Positions 48,080 through 57,417 of a stretch of DNA of 64,000 nucleotides are shown piece by piece (the stretch's first letter is position 1; every line of letters begins with the position of its first letter). The DNA is taken from assembly GCF_004216895.1 (NCBI RefSeq), contig NZ_SGXE01000005.1, positions 94,940 to 158,939 on the forward strand, read 5' to 3'. The stretch is from Aquimarina brevivitae. Its GTDB lineage: Bacteria; Bacteroidota; Bacteroidia; Flavobacteriales; Flavobacteriaceae. The position numbers and the translations under genes were made by a program. The notes under the pieces were generated by a model. The model ran no database searches and was not told where the DNA came from. It saw only the letters and a list, made by a program, of their open reading frames with translations.

Positions 48080-48349
48080 ATGTATTTAACAAAAGAGAAG
48101 AAAGAAGAAATTTTTGAAAAGCACGGTAAAGGTAAAAACGATACCGGTTCTGCTGAAGGACAAATCGCTTTATTCACCTACAGAATATCGCACCTTACGG
48201 AGCATTTAAAAAACAACCGTAAGGATTATAATACAGAGCGTTCATTAGTAAGCTTAGTAGGTAAACGTAGAAACTTACTAGACTACCTAAAGAAGAAAGA
48301 TATTATGAGATATCGTGCGATTGTAAAAGAATTAGGATTAAGAAAGTAA
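48080..48349 (+). CDS. rpsO: 30S ribosomal protein S15
   Basis: An 89-residue protein starting at ATG 48080 (MYLTKEKKEEIFEKHGKG). A longer frame opening at 48023 would start inside the promoter box and adds 19 non-conserved residues. Conserved blocks: DTGSAEGQIALFTYRISHLTEHL, then DYNTERSLVSLVGKRRNLLDYL and RYRAIVKELGLRK. It binds 16S rRNA early in 30S assembly. It precedes pnp, a common order in bacteria, but a terminator lies between. Confidence 0.97.
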   Translation: MYLTKEKKEEIFEKHGKGKNDTGSAEGQIALFTYRISHLTEHLKNNRKDYNTERSLVSLVGKRRNLLDYLKKKDIMRYRAIVKELGLRK

Positions 48350-48350
48350 T

Positions 48351-48377
48351 AAAAAGAGGCCTGCGCGCCTCTTTTTT
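48351..48377 (+). terminator. Rho-independent terminator of rpsO
   Basis: Stem AAAAAGAGGC / GCCTCTTTTT around the loop CTGCGC, starting 2 bases after the stop. Confidence 0.93.
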
Positions 48378-48527
48378 GTTTATAGACAATTTTAAAATGT
48401 CTATATTTGATTTAAAATAATGCCTTAGTTTTTCATTGGTTAAACCACAACAACACAACCTCGAGCGTCCGAGAAAGACGATTACCAATGTTTAATAAGT
48501 CTTAATACAGACGGAACAATCAAAATT

Positions 48528-50735
48528 ATGATTCCAAAAGTTTATAAAGAAGTCATCGATCTCGGTGATGGAAGAGAAATTACATTAGAAACAGGTAAGT
48601 TAGCGAAACAAGCTCACGGGTCTGTGGTTGTACAATCAGGAAAATGTATGTTGCTATGTACTGTAGTATCTAACTACAAACAAAGTGATGTGGATTTTCT
48701 TCCTTTAACGGTAGATTACCGTGAAAAATTTGCAGCATCAGGTCGTTATCCTGGTGGATTTTTTAAACGCGAAGCAAGACCAAGTGATGGAGAAATCCTT
48801 ACAATGCGTTTAGTAGACCGCGTACTTCGCCCATTATTTCCAAAAGATTACCACGCAGAAACACAGGTAATGATTCAATTGATGTCTCATGACGAAGATG
48901 TGATGCCTGATGCAATGGCTGGTTTAGCTGCTTCTGCAGCAATACAATTATCAGATTTTCCTTTTGAGTGTGCGATATCAGAAGTTAGAGTAGGTCGAAT
49001 CGATGGTAAATTTATCATCAACCCTACCCGAGCACAGTTAGAAGAATCTGACATCGATATGGTTATCGGAGCCTCTGCGGATTCGGTAATGATGGTTGAA
49101 GGTGAGATGGACGAAATTTCTGAAGAAGAAATGGTAGAAGCCATCAAATTTGCACACGAAGCGATAAAAGTACAGTGTGAAGCGCAAATCAAATTAGCGG
49201 AAGCTTTCGGAAAGAAAGAAACGCGTGAGTATGAGCCAGAAAGAGAAGATGAAGAATTGGCTAAGAAAATTCACGAAATGGCATATGATAAAGTATATGC
49301 TGTGGCTAAAGCAGGATCTTCTAAAAAAGAAAGAGGTTTAGCCTTTTCTGAAATCAAAGAAGAAATAATCGCTAGTTTTTCTGAAGAAGAAATAGAAGAT
49401 TTCGGAGATTTAATAGGAAAGTACTATGCTAAAGCCGAAAAAGCTGCGGTACGAGACTTAACCCTTAATGAAGGACTACGTTTAGATGGTCGAAAAACTA
49501 CAGAAATCAGACCGATATGGTGTGAGGTAGATTACCTACCTTCTACCCACGGATCGTCTATCTTTACCCGAGGGGAAACACAAGCCCTGGCTACGGTAAC
49601 TCTAGGAACCTCAAGAGAGGCCAACCAAATAGACATGCCATCTTATGAAGGTGAAGAAACATTTTATTTACATTATAATTTCCCTCCTTTCTCTACTGGA
49701 GAAGCACGACCGATTCGTGGTACATCACGTAGAGAAATTGGACACGGTAACTTAGCACAGCGGGCACTAAAAGGAATGATCCCAGCGGATTGTCCATATA
49801 CCGTACGTGTTGTATCCGAGGTATTAGAATCTAACGGTTCTTCTTCTATGGCTACAGTATGTTCTGGTACCATGGCCCTAATGGATGCCGGTGTACAATT
49901 GAAAAAACCAGTTTCGGGTATTGCTATGGGATTAATTTCTGACGGCGAAACTGGTAAATATGCAGTGTTATCAGATATCTTAGGAGACGAAGATCACTTA
50001 GGGGATATGGACTTTAAGGTAACCGGTACGGCAGATGGTATTACTGCTTGTCAGATGGATATCAAAGTAAAAGGTCTTTCCTATGAAATATTAGTAAATG
50101 CCTTGAAGCAAGCTGCTGATGGACGTTTACATATCCTAGAAAAACTTACTGACACTATTGCTACACCAAACCCAGATGTAAAACCACACGCTCCAAAAAT
50201 GGTGACCAGAACGATCCCAGGAGAGTTTATTGGTGCATTGATTGGACCTGGTGGTAAAGTGATCCAGGAACTACAAAAAGAAACCGGAACTACCATTGTT
50301 ATTAATGAGGATCCGGTTACAGAAGAAGGTAATGTAGAAATCTTAGGTACTAGTCAAGAAGGAATTGATAAGGTATTAGCTAAGATTGATGCCATTACCT
50401 TTAAACCACAAGTAGGTAGCATATACGAAGTAAAAGTGATCAAAGTATTAGACTTTGGTGCTGTAGTAGAATATGTAGATGCTCCAGGTAATGAAGTATT
50501 GTTACACATTTCTGAGTTGGCTTGGGAACGCACGAATAATGTTACAGATGTAGTAAATATTGGTGACGTTATCGACGTTAAATACTTTGGTATTGATCCT
50601 AAAACCAGAAAAGAAAAGGTATCAAGAAAAGCCTTATTGCAAAGACCACCGCGTCCTGAAGGTGATAACGCTAAAGGTGATAAACCTCGTGGAGATCGAA
50701 AACCAAGATCAAATAATGACAAAAGAGAAAAGTAA
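48528..50735 (+). CDS. pnp: Polyribonucleotide nucleotidyltransferase
   Basis: A 735-residue phosphorolytic 3'-5' exoribonuclease. Two RNase PH cores (about 12-225 and 315-540), with [21 protein letters not shown] and [18 protein letters not shown], are separated by an all-helical linker. A KH domain (about 560-620, [16 protein letters not shown]) and an S1 domain (about 630-700, [20 protein letters not shown]) follow. The second core keeps the catalytic Asp pair ([15 protein letters not shown]). The C-terminal tail is basic, Arg/Lys/Asp-rich ([12 protein letters not shown]). It forms a trimer acting in mRNA decay. Confidence 0.97.
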   Translation: MIPKVYKEVIDLGDGREITLETGKLAKQAHGSVVVQSGKCMLLCTVVSNYKQSDVDFLPLTVDYREKFAASGRYPGGFFKREARPSDGEILTMRLVDRVLRPLFPKDYHAETQVMIQLMSHDEDVMPDAMAGLAASAAIQLSDFPFECAISEVRVGRIDGKFIINPTRAQLEESDIDMVIGASADSVMMVEGEMDEISEEEMVEAIKFAHEAIKVQCEAQIKLAEAFGKKETREYEPEREDEELAKKIHEMAYDKVYAVAKAGSSKKERGLAFSEIKEEIIASFSEEEIEDFGDLIGKYYAKAEKAAVRDLTLNEGLRLDGRKTTEIRPIWCEVDYLPSTHGSSIFTRGETQALATVTLGTSREANQIDMPSYEGEETFYLHYNFPPFSTGEARPIRGTSRREIGHGNLAQRALKGMIPADCPYTVRVVSEVLESNGSSSMATVCSGTMALMDAGVQLKKPVSGIAMGLISDGETGKYAVLSDILGDEDHLGDMDFKVTGTADGITACQMDIKVKGLSYEILVNALKQAADGRLHILEKLTDTIATPNPDVKPHAPKMVTRTIPGEFIGALIGPGGKVIQELQKETGTTIVINEDPVTEEGNVEILGTSQEGIDKVLAKIDAITFKPQVGSIYEVKVIKVLDFGAVVEYVDAPGNEVLLHISELAWERTNNVTDVVNIGDVIDVKYFGIDPKTRKEKVSRKALLQRPPRPEGDNAKGDKPRGDRKPRSNNDKREK

Positions 50736-50754
50736 TTCTTTTCTACATCCATAC

Positions 50755-50782
50755 AAAAGCCCTGTTGATCAGGGCTTTTTTT
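50755..50782 (+). terminator. Rho-independent terminator of pnp
   Basis: A 10-bp stem AAAAGCCCTG / CAGGGCTTTT (50755-50764, 50770-50779) and T-tract. A second hairpin with T-tract at 50806-50826 (AAACAGCT / AGCTGTTT, stem 50806-50813 with 50817-50824) probably acts as backup. Confidence 0.93.
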
Positions 50783-50930
50783 ATCCCATATAACCTCTTC
50801 AAAATAAACAGCTTAAAGCTGTTTTTCCTGAAAAATGAAAAAAAATAAAAATAATTTGATGTTTTTGTAACATTTTTTGGTTTGCATACGTATAATGAAT
50901 AAAGGCCCTAGTATACACGTATTAAATTTC

Positions 50931-50936
50931 GAGGAG
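50931..50936 (+). promoter_or_regulatory. Strong Shine-Dalgarno site of rpoD
   Basis: GAGGAG (within CGAGGAGAC) lies 7 bases before ATG 50944. It is an unusually good match to the anti-SD for a flavobacterial gene. Confidence 0.6.
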
Positions 50937-50943
50937 ACAATAG

Positions 50944-51807
50944 ATGAGACAACTTAAAATTACGAAGCAGGTAACGAATCGTGAAACTGCATCGCTGGAC
51001 AAGTATTTGCAAGAAATCGGTAAAGTAGATTTAATTACCGCAGATGAAGAGGTAGAATTAGCACAGCGAATAAAGGCAGGAGACGAGCGTGCGCTTGAAA
51101 AATTGACGAAAGCGAACCTACGATTTGTGGTGTCTGTAGCCAAACAATATCAAAATCAGGGATTAACTTTACCTGATCTTATTAATGAAGGAAATTTAGG
51201 TCTAATTAAAGCCGCAAAACGTTTTGATGAAACCAGAGGTTTTAAATTTATATCCTATGCCGTATGGTGGATTAGACAATCGATCTTACAAGCATTGGCT
51301 GAGCAATCGCGTATTGTACGTTTACCATTGAACAAAATTGGATCGATCAATAAGATCAATAAGACATTTGCATTCTTAGAGCAGTCACACGAGCGTCCGC
51401 CAAGTGCTGAAGAAATTGCTAATGAATTGGATATGACCATCAATGACGTAAAAGAGTCGATGAAAAACTCTGGGCGTCACGTAAGTATGGATGCACCATT
51501 AGTAGAAGGTGAAGATTCTAACCTATATGATGTATTGAACTCAGGAGAATCTCCAAATCCAGACAGAACACTATTACACGAGTCGTTAAGAACGGAGATC
51601 GAAAGAGCATTAGAAACCTTAACACCAAGAGAGGCTGATGTAATCCGTCTATATTTTGGACTAGGAGATCAACACCCAATGACGCTTGAAGAAATTGGCG
51701 AAACCTTTGATCTAACACGTGAGCGTGTACGCCAGATTAAAGAAAAAGCAATTAGAAGATTAAAACATACGTCTAGAAGTAAAATATTAAAGACATATTT
51801 AGGATAA
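50944..51807 (+). CDS. rpoD: Primary RNA polymerase sigma factor (RpoD/SigA)
   Basis: A 287-residue housekeeping sigma factor in the short Bacteroidota form, without region 1.1 and the long non-conserved insert. Region 1.2 ([20 protein letters not shown]) is followed by 2.1-2.4 ([40 protein letters not shown]), 3 ([14 protein letters not shown]) and 4 ([36 protein letters not shown]). This factor reads the TTG/TAnnTTTG promoters found throughout the window. The start is fixed by a strong Shine-Dalgarno match. Confidence 0.97.
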   Translation: MRQLKITKQVTNRETASLDKYLQEIGKVDLITADEEVELAQRIKAGDERALEKLTKANLRFVVSVAKQYQNQGLTLPDLINEGNLGLIKAAKRFDETRGFKFISYAVWWIRQSILQALAEQSRIVRLPLNKIGSINKINKTFAFLEQSHERPPSAEEIANELDMTINDVKESMKNSGRHVSMDAPLVEGEDSNLYDVLNSGESPNPDRTLLHESLRTEIERALETLTPREADVIRLYFGLGDQHPMTLEEIGETFDLTRERVRQIKEKAIRRLKHTSRSKILKTYLG

Positions 51808-51871
51808 TATTTCCTAAATTGCGACTACAAACAGTTTCATAACATAACTGTTCGTTTTTTGATTGATGAAT

Positions 51872-51900
51872 AACCTCCGGCTGATTACCGGAGGTTTTTT
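51872..51900 (+). terminator. Rho-independent terminator of rpoD
   Basis: Stem AACCTCCGG / CCGGAGGTT around a 7-base loop, then T6. Confidence 0.93.
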
Positions 51901-52023
51901 CATGAACTATTTTGACCTAAACCCTAATCTCTGCCCAAAATTCCGTATTTTTATAAAGTGTTATCACCTAACACCTTACCCTAATCTGTAGTCTAAGGAA
52001 AGTAATCTCTTAAAACCAACCTT

Positions 52024-52431
52024 ATGAAAACAGTGATCTGTTACGTCAGTACCGTAAATCCCTTCTTGACTCAAAAAGAGTTACAGCAGCTGTTTAGCTT
52101 TGTGACCAATACCAACAAAAAATTAGGGATCACCGGCGTATTGATTCATGCTGAAGGTAATTTTTTTCAAATCATTGAAGGCGAAACAACCACCATTCAT
52201 TCGCTATTTGAACGCATCCAACAAGACACCCGGCATTACGATATTATTACCATACTCAATAAACCCATTTATAACAGCTCTTTTGACGATTATGAATGTT
52301 CCTTTACCGTTATCTCAACCAAAAAAGATCGAGAAAAGCTCGATTCTTTTTTAGAAAAAGAAAAATTGAACAACCCCCAGAGTTTTGGTAGCATCGCCTA
52401 TATCGCACAGAAGTTTATCGGAAAATATTAG
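52024..52431 (+). CDS. BLUF blue-light sensor protein
   Basis: A 135-residue protein that is almost all BLUF domain. The three FAD-pocket residues have the right spacing: Tyr7 (CYVSTVN), Asn31 (NTNKKLGITGVL) and Gln49 (GNFFQIIEG), with 24 and 18 residues between them as in AppA. The helix ERIQQDTRHYDIITILN and strand SFDDYECSFTVIS follow. No output domain is attached, so it probably acts by protein-protein contact, as in short PixD-type BLUF proteins. It is monocistronic between the rpoD terminator and the rpe promoter, so its partner cannot be inferred from position. Confidence 0.9.
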   Translation: MKTVICYVSTVNPFLTQKELQQLFSFVTNTNKKLGITGVLIHAEGNFFQIIEGETTTIHSLFERIQQDTRHYDIITILNKPIYNSSFDDYECSFTVISTKKDREKLDSFLEKEKLNNPQSFGSIAYIAQKFIGKY

Positions 52432-52454
52432 TGGTCTTTTAACCCTAATCATTA

Positions 52455-52483
52455 TTGAAAATTAAATAAAGATTATAATTTTG
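52455..52483 (+). promoter_or_regulatory. Consensus promoter of rpe
   Basis: TTG (52455-52457), 18 bases, TAATTTTG (52476-52483). It is 16 bases before ATG 52500, giving a very short leader. Confidence 0.7.
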
Positions 52484-52499
52484 TGCAAATACAAAAGTT

Positions 52500-53159
52500 A
52501 TGACTCCAAAACGTATTGCCCCATCAGTGCTGGCCGCTGATTTTGCCAATCTTCAACGAGATATTGAAATGATAAACGCTAGTGAAGCCGACTGGTTTCA
52601 TATAGATATCATGGATGGTGTTTTTGTACCCAACATTTCGTTTGGTATGCCCGTATTACGAGATATTGTAAAACACGCTAAAAAAACCATTGATGTTCAT
52701 TTGATGATCGTAGATCCAGATCGCTATATCAAAACCTTTGCCGATTTAGGCAGTAATATTCTTACCGTACATTATGAAGCCTGTACACACCTGCACAGAA
52801 CGCTACAGGCCATTAAAGCCGAAGGTATGCAAGCAGGAGTAGCCATCAACCCACATACCAATGTAAGCCTGTTAGAAGACACCATAAATGATATCGATTT
52901 GGTATGCCTCATGAGTGTTAACCCTGGCTTTGGAGGGCAATCGTTTATCGAAAATACGTATAACAAGGTACAACAGCTTAAAGAAATTATCAATCGCAAA
53001 GGCGCCAAAACCTTAATCGAAATCGACGGAGGAGTGACCAGTAAAAACGCCAAACAATTGGTAGACGCCGGTGCTGACGTATTGGTAGCCGGTAGCTTTG
53101 TCTTTAAAAGCGAAAACCCTACCGAGACCATTAAAGACCTCAAAAGTATCGTAGCCTAA
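52500..53159 (+). CDS. rpe: Ribulose-phosphate 3-epimerase
   Basis: A 219-residue TIM-barrel enzyme that interconverts ribulose-5-phosphate and xylulose-5-phosphate. Metal and catalytic residues are in APSVLAADFANL, WFHIDIMDGVFVPNIS (His, Asp) and DVHLMIVDPDRY (His). IEIDGGVTSKNAKQLVDAGADVLVAGS holds the catalytic Asp and phosphate loop, and VNPGFGGQSF the mobile loop. Full length. It is followed after 1 base by the reductase gene, so both are cotranscribed. Confidence 0.97.
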   Translation: MTPKRIAPSVLAADFANLQRDIEMINASEADWFHIDIMDGVFVPNISFGMPVLRDIVKHAKKTIDVHLMIVDPDRYIKTFADLGSNILTVHYEACTHLHRTLQAIKAEGMQAGVAINPHTNVSLLEDTINDIDLVCLMSVNPGFGGQSFIENTYNKVQQLKEIINRKGAKTLIEIDGGVTSKNAKQLVDAGADVLVAGSFVFKSENPTETIKDLKSIVA

Positions 53160-53160
53160 T

Positions 53161-54144
53161 ATGCAAGTAGACCTGATCATTGTAGGAGGAGGACCCATTG
53201 GTATTGCGTGCGGATTAGAAGCACAAAAAAATAATATATCCTATGTTATTTTAGAAAAAGGACCAATCGTCAATTCGCTATTCAATTATCCGGTAAACAT
53301 GCAGTTCTTTTCTTCTTCTGAGAAGTTAGAGATTGATGACATCCCTTTTATCAGTAAAGAAGCTAAGCCTAAACGAGACGAAGCGCTAGAGTATTATCGC
53401 AGAATTGTAACCAGCAATGACCTCAACATTAACTTGTTTGAAAAGGTAGAACGCATTCACAAAGAAGGCGATACCTTTACCGTACAATCCTCCAAGGATA
53501 CGTATCAGGGGCGCTATGTGATCATTGCCACGGGATTTTATGACATCCCTAATACGATAGACGTACCAGGAGAAGATTTACCTAAAGTATCCCACTATTA
53601 CGATAATCCGCATTTTTATGCAAAGCAGAAACTGGCTGTTATTGGCGCTAGCAATAGTGCTGTAGATGCCGCGCTGGAATGCTATCGCAAAGGCGCTGAA
53701 GTTACTTTACTGGTACGCGGCCCAGAAATCGGCAAACGGGTTAAATACTGGGTAAAACCCGATATTGAAAACCGCATCAAAGAAGGCAGTATCAAAGCCT
53801 ACTATAACACCGAGGTTACCGCCATCACCGCTAAACACATTGAGATCAATACCAATGGAGAAATGATGCGATTAGACAATGATTATGTACTGGCCTTAAC
53901 AGGCTACAAACCTAACTTTAGCTTTTTAGAAAAAATTGGGGTTCAGCTCTCAGATGATGCCAAGCGATATCCGCAATACGATGAAGCAAGTATGGAAACC
54001 AATGTAGAGAACCTATACCTGGCTGGGGTAATTTGTGGTGGTATGGATACCCACATTTGGTTTATCGAAAACTCCAGGGTACATGCCAAGACGATTTTGC
54101 AGGATATAACAGGCAAAGAACAGCAAGCGGAACAGAACGCTTAA
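53161..54144 (+). CDS. YpdA-family putative bacillithiol disulfide reductase
   Basis: A 327-residue FAD/NADPH oxidoreductase. The FAD dinucleotide fold starts at residue 4 (LIIVGGGPIGIACGLEAQK), the NADPH fold near residue 158 (LAVIGASNSAVDAALECYRKGA). FNYPVNMQFFSSSEKLEIDDIPF is typical of YpdA. There is no CxxC redox pair, which separates it from thioredoxin reductase. By family knowledge YpdA reduces oxidised bacillithiol; Bacteroidota make this thiol. It starts 1 base after the rpe stop. It is the last core gene before the repeat-bounded array begins. Confidence 0.9.
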   Translation: MQVDLIIVGGGPIGIACGLEAQKNNISYVILEKGPIVNSLFNYPVNMQFFSSSEKLEIDDIPFISKEAKPKRDEALEYYRRIVTSNDLNINLFEKVERIHKEGDTFTVQSSKDTYQGRYVIIATGFYDIPNTIDVPGEDLPKVSHYYDNPHFYAKQKLAVIGASNSAVDAALECYRKGAEVTLLVRGPEIGKRVKYWVKPDIENRIKEGSIKAYYNTEVTAITAKHIEINTNGEMMRLDNDYVLALTGYKPNFSFLEKIGVQLSDDAKRYPQYDEASMETNVENLYLAGVICGGMDTHIWFIENSRVHAKTILQDITGKEQQAEQNA

Positions 54145-54162
54145 ACGTGATTATAAAAAAAA

Positions 54163-54339
54163 CTCTCCCGCGCTCTGCAAAGTCTCCTGAATTTGAAGAA
54201 TAACGTTGTTCAGCAAGTTTGTCTTCCTAGAATCTTCGATTTGGTGACTTTAGTGTGTTAAGAGCATTAAATAAGTAGGGATCTGCGAGTCTAACTCCAC
54301 ATTGATTAAAAAACGTTTAGATTTGTGGTAAATACAAAG
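54163..54339 (+). repeat. Array repeat, copy A (long form)
   Basis: First copy of the array repeat. Left arm GCTCTGCAAAGTCTCC (54172-54187) matches copy F with one mismatch. A central block with TTTGTCTTC-TAGAATCTTC and GTGTGTTAAGAGC is shared with copy B. The right end carries ATTGATTAAAAAACG and a consensus -7 box TAGATTTG at 54318-54325, 84 bases before the next ORF. It contains the extra middle segment seen only in A and F. Confidence 0.75.
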
Positions 54340-54408
54340 GCAAATATCAATTATTTTGTTTTTGACTATAGTTGAAAAAACGAAAATCAGAAACCTACTC
54401 CGATACAT

Positions 54409-54726
54409 ATGAATGAAATTCCTTTACTTACTTTCGATAAATTATTTGACTTGATCGAAGAAAATCGATTTAAAAATGAAACTGACAAAAAGATTGCGAA
54501 TAAAATTCTTGAAGCAGCAAATGATTGGGGAGATTGGAAAAATTCTGTCAATGATTTGAATGAGTTTATTCTTGTATTGGAGAAAGAAATCAAAGGATTA
54601 ACAACTCAACCAAATATTGAAAAACTACTACATAGATATAATCGAGACTTTTCAAAATATACTTGGGAAGCTGAAAGTTTATGCTCTTTGCTTGAAATTT
54701 TTGAACTACAAAAGAAAGCGAATTAA
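54409..54726 (+). CDS. Hypothetical helical protein (array gene 1a)
   Basis: A 105-residue, strongly helical, acidic and Lys-rich cytoplasmic protein with no signal peptide or known domain (LTFDKLFDLIEENRFKN; AANDWGDWKNSVNDLNEF). It is preceded by the promoter box of copy A and followed after 45 bases by a small membrane protein gene with no repeat between, so both belong to one unit. Length, charge and context resemble orphan immunity- or antitoxin-like genes, but nothing shows that role. Codon use is similar to neighbours but more AT-rich. Confidence 0.65.
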   Translation: MNEIPLLTFDKLFDLIEENRFKNETDKKIANKILEAANDWGDWKNSVNDLNEFILVLEKEIKGLTTQPNIEKLLHRYNRDFSKYTWEAESLCSLLEIFELQKKAN

Positions 54727-54771
54727 GAAATGTTTTCTCATATATTGCTAAGATAAATAAGACTGTCTAAC

Positions 54772-55041
54772 ATGGAAATATTAATAATCATTTTTATCCC
54801 AATTATAATTTGGATTGTAAGTATTTATCTGCTTTTAGGTTGGGATAAATTCAATAATTTTTTCATCATAAACGGTATTCTAGTAATAGCTTATGTTGGG
54901 CTCCTAGTATGTGGAAAATCAATTTGGGATCACGATGAATATGGTTTAGGATTTCTATTCAGGTTAGCTATTTGCTTATTGACCCATGTTTTAATTGTAT
55001 TTGTTTTTGCAGTCTTTAAAAATAGACAATTGAAAAAATAA
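54772..55041 (+). CDS. Small membrane protein (array gene 1b)
   Basis: An 89-residue protein with three predicted membrane helices: about 3-23, 30-48 and 63-83, joined by short charged loops (GKSIWDHDEYGLG between helices 2 and 3). The C-terminus KNRQLKK is basic, placing it in the cytoplasm by the positive-inside rule. No family recognised. It follows gene 1a without a repeat and ends 4 bases before copy B. Confidence 0.65.
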   Translation: MEILIIIFIPIIIWIVSIYLLLGWDKFNNFFIINGILVIAYVGLLVCGKSIWDHDEYGLGFLFRLAICLLTHVLIVFVFAVFKNRQLKK

Positions 55042-55045
55042 CTAT

Positions 55046-55177
55046 CGTCACCCCTGCTCCGCAAAGTTTGTCTTCTTAGAATCTTCAACTTTCTAACTTC
55101 AGTGTGTTAAGAGCTTTGCAAATCCAAGGGTTGCCGACTGTAAACTAATCATTAAAAAACGATAAGATTTGCAACTC
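55046..55177 (+). repeat. Array repeat, copy B
   Basis: Short form: GCTCCGCAAAG (55056-55066), the TTTGTCTTC-TTAGAATCTTC block, GTGTGTTAAGAGCTTTGCAA, and GGTTGCCGACTGTAAAC. The right end is CATTAAAAAACGATAAGATTTG. Its -7 box has an extra A (TAAGATTTG, 55163-55171) and lies 46 bases from the next ORF. Confidence 0.75.
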
Positions 55178-55216
55178 TTATAGCATATTAAAGACTTATT
55201 ATTTATAATTTAAAAG

Positions 55217-55954
55217 ATGAAAAGCCAAACTATTATAATAAAATTAATATTAATTTTTTCTCTATTTAGTTGCTCGAGAGGCTACGAAGTAAGAGAAGAC
55301 GGGGTATATTACTTAAATTGGAACGAAGCTAGGGGTAATAGTGAGTTTGAAGTAGAAGATGCAGACATAAACTCTTTCCGTGAATTGAAAGATAATCTAT
55401 ATGGTAAGGACGAGCATTATGTATTTTATAAAGGAGAAAAAATCGAAGGAGCTAACCCAGACTCATTCAAACTCCTCAAGAATGGTTATTCAATTGATAA
55501 TATCCAAGCATACTATTATGGCAAACCAATTGAAAAATCAACGTCTAAAGAATTCGAAATTATTGATTCGTACTATTCAAAAGATTTTCAAAATATCTTT
55601 TACACAACCGAATCGCTAAATGTTTGTTCTGTTAAGAATTTTAAATTCGTGTATAATGATCATTCAGAAAAGGCTTGGGAAAGATGGACAACTGATGGGT
55701 GTAACTACTATATCAAGAGCGCAAAAGTACCTACACAAGAATATGAAAATCTAAAAATTTATAAAGGTAGTGCAGGGATTTCATCTGATAGCAAATATGT
55801 CTATTACTATGATCGAAACATTTACTACAACCAAGACGGAGAAAGAATTTTGGACACTATTGACATTAAATCTTTTGAGGTCATTGACTATATTGATATA
55901 CGAGATAAATTTGGCTGTATTAATGTTTATCACGGTAGGAGAAAATGTGAATAA
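55217..55954 (+). CDS. DKNYW-type lipoprotein (array gene 2)
   Basis: A 245-residue lipoprotein (lipobox LFSC, Cys19). The mature part consists of repeated units of the DKNYW kind, in which a short strand with paired Tyr is followed by a fold such as DEHYVFYKGEKIEGANPDSF, IQAYYYGKPIEKSTSKEF and SKYVYYYDRN. These repeats occur in many Bacteroidota surface or periplasmic proteins of unknown role, some near toxin-immunity loci. Two Cys pairs (about 140/168 and near the C-terminus) may form disulfides. It is alone between copies B and C. Confidence 0.7.
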   Translation: MKSQTIIIKLILIFSLFSCSRGYEVREDGVYYLNWNEARGNSEFEVEDADINSFRELKDNLYGKDEHYVFYKGEKIEGANPDSFKLLKNGYSIDNIQAYYYGKPIEKSTSKEFEIIDSYYSKDFQNIFYTTESLNVCSVKNFKFVYNDHSEKAWERWTTDGCNYYIKSAKVPTQEYENLKIYKGSAGISSDSKYVYYYDRNIYYNQDGERILDTIDIKSFEVIDYIDIRDKFGCINVYHGRRKCE

Positions 55955-55982
55955 TTACTGAAATCAGACAGAATAAATTTAT

Positions 55983-56118
55983 GCTGCTCACCAACCTTTA
56001 ACCTCTTCGATTGTTCAATTTCTTTACTTCCTGGTGCCATAAGCTTTGCTTAACTATGGTTTCACAAGTACAACTTTGTTTTGATTTAAAAACGTTTAGA
56101 TTTGTGGTAACTGTAAAG
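55983..56118 (+). repeat. Array repeat, copy C (diverged left half)
   Basis: The left half is degraded (CTGCTCACC instead of CTGCTCCGC), the centre has CTTCGATTGTTCAATTTCTTTACTTC, and AAGCTTTGCTTAA is the right-arm remnant. The right end is intact: TTGATTTAAAAACG and TAGATTTG (56097-56104), 54 bases before the next ORF, followed by TGGTAA-TGTAAAG as in copy A. Confidence 0.7.
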
Positions 56119-56158
56119 ATATTAATCCCTTATTTGATTGTCGGAACCAATTTGAGAA

Positions 56159-56593
56159 ATGACGAAATACATTAAAATATCAGTTCTATTCTTATTATCT
56201 GCTTGCGGACAAAATGCAACTGAAATGAAAACACCTGAAAATGCGAATGAAAAATTTGCGGAGTTTATCGCAAAGAAAAAGTTCTATGCTGAAAATTATT
56301 ATCCTGGAGTTGCTGATGAGAAAATGCGACCAATTTTTACCCAGAAAATCAACCGTGTTGCATCTGACTTTAAAAGTGTCGCAGAATCTGAAAATCCAAC
56401 TGATAAAAAATACCAAGAGAAAATTAAAATCGGACTTTCAAGGTTTGCGGACGTATATATGGAATTGGATACCGAAGACAGAGAAAGAGTTTGTTTATAT
56501 TTTGAAGAGTTAATGGCCATTGTCGGACTAGAAAGTTCGAATGGACAACTGAGTCAATTTATGTATGGTTTTGACCCTAATTCTATGGATTAA
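56159..56593 (+). CDS. Hypothetical lipoprotein (array gene 3)
   Basis: A 144-residue lipoprotein (MTKYIKISVLFLLSAC, Cys16). The mature part is helical with no known domain; notable stretches are EKFAEFIAKKKFYAENYYPG and RFADVYMELDTEDRERVC. It stands alone between copies C and D and is preceded by copy C's promoter box. The sequence shows a single Cys after the lipobox and a high Lys/Glu content. Function unknown. Confidence 0.65.
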   Translation: MTKYIKISVLFLLSACGQNATEMKTPENANEKFAEFIAKKKFYAENYYPGVADEKMRPIFTQKINRVASDFKSVAESENPTDKKYQEKIKIGLSRFADVYMELDTEDRERVCLYFEELMAIVGLESSNGQLSQFMYGFDPNSMD

Positions 56594-56614
56594 AAAAACT
56601 ATTGCCAATTTAAG

Positions 56615-56712
56615 TCTCGATCTGCAACGTTTGTCTTCATCGAATCTCAATAATTTCTAAGCTTTTAAACAGTACATTGTACTTTACTATAAAAAAGAAT
56701 AGTTAACTAACT
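56615..56712 (+). repeat. Array repeat, copy D (decayed promoter end)
   Basis: GATCTGCAACG and TTTGTCTTCATCGAATCT are recognisable. The right end can be aligned, but its -7 box has drifted to TAGTTAAC (56700-56707). Confidence 0.55.
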
Positions 56713-56787
56713 CAAATGAATTACTTACTCATTCTTCACTACATAATTGACTTAATAATCATAGTTTCGAGTAAACTAATGCAATCG

Positions 56788-57408
56788 ATGAAAAACACAA
56801 TATTTTTATTAATCCCACTATTAAGTATTAATTTATTTGCTCAAAATCTTTCTGAAATTAATTCTGATCTTTATCTAGCTGACTCACTAACATACCAAAA
56901 TGAAGTTAGAATTTATCAAGGTGGTGGAATAAGTAATTATTCCTCTCTTTTTAGAATGTACCAAAATGAATCAGATCACTGGACCGCAGAATTTTATGAG
57001 CATTACGCAAAAGTTGATGAAACAGATGAAGTACGAACGAAAAAACAAAAACTGAAATCAATAAATGACATGGAATTTGTTTTTCAAAGCCTGAATAGGA
57101 GTCATATTTTAGACCTGCCAAGTTTAAACGAAATACGATGGAAATTAGTAACTCGCGGGAATGTTGAAAAAATAAAAAGCATGTTTCGATGTAAAGAAAT
57201 TGAGGAATACCAATTAACCAATAAAAGAGTTGCGATTATGGATGGAGAGGGATATAAAGTTCAGGTCAAAAATTCGAATAAGGCAAACGAATTTGAATTT
57301 GCCAATCCTGATGGATATTTTAAGTATTACCCAGATATTGACGAACTCATCTATATGTGCGAGATTTTAAACACAATCCGGACTGAATTCGGTATTTGGA
57401 AAAAATAG
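56788..57408 (+). CDS. Secreted hypothetical protein (array gene 4)
   Basis: A 206-residue protein from ATG 56788, which opens with a standard signal peptide (MKNTIFLLIPLLSINLFAQ). An earlier in-frame ATG at 56716 would add 24 hydrophobic residues that look like AT-rich intergenic sequence. The mature part has mixed strands: EVRIYQGGGISNYSSLFRMY, then SHILDLPSLNEIRWKL and VAIMDGEGYKVQVKN. It contains a single Cys pair (about 138/197). I recognise no family; envelope location is likely. Confidence 0.65.
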   Translation: MKNTIFLLIPLLSINLFAQNLSEINSDLYLADSLTYQNEVRIYQGGGISNYSSLFRMYQNESDHWTAEFYEHYAKVDETDEVRTKKQKLKSINDMEFVFQSLNRSHILDLPSLNEIRWKLVTRGNVEKIKSMFRCKEIEEYQLTNKRVAIMDGEGYKVQVKNSNKANEFEFANPDGYFKYYPDIDELIYMCEILNTIRTEFGIWKK

Positions 57409-57417
57409 TATTCCCGA

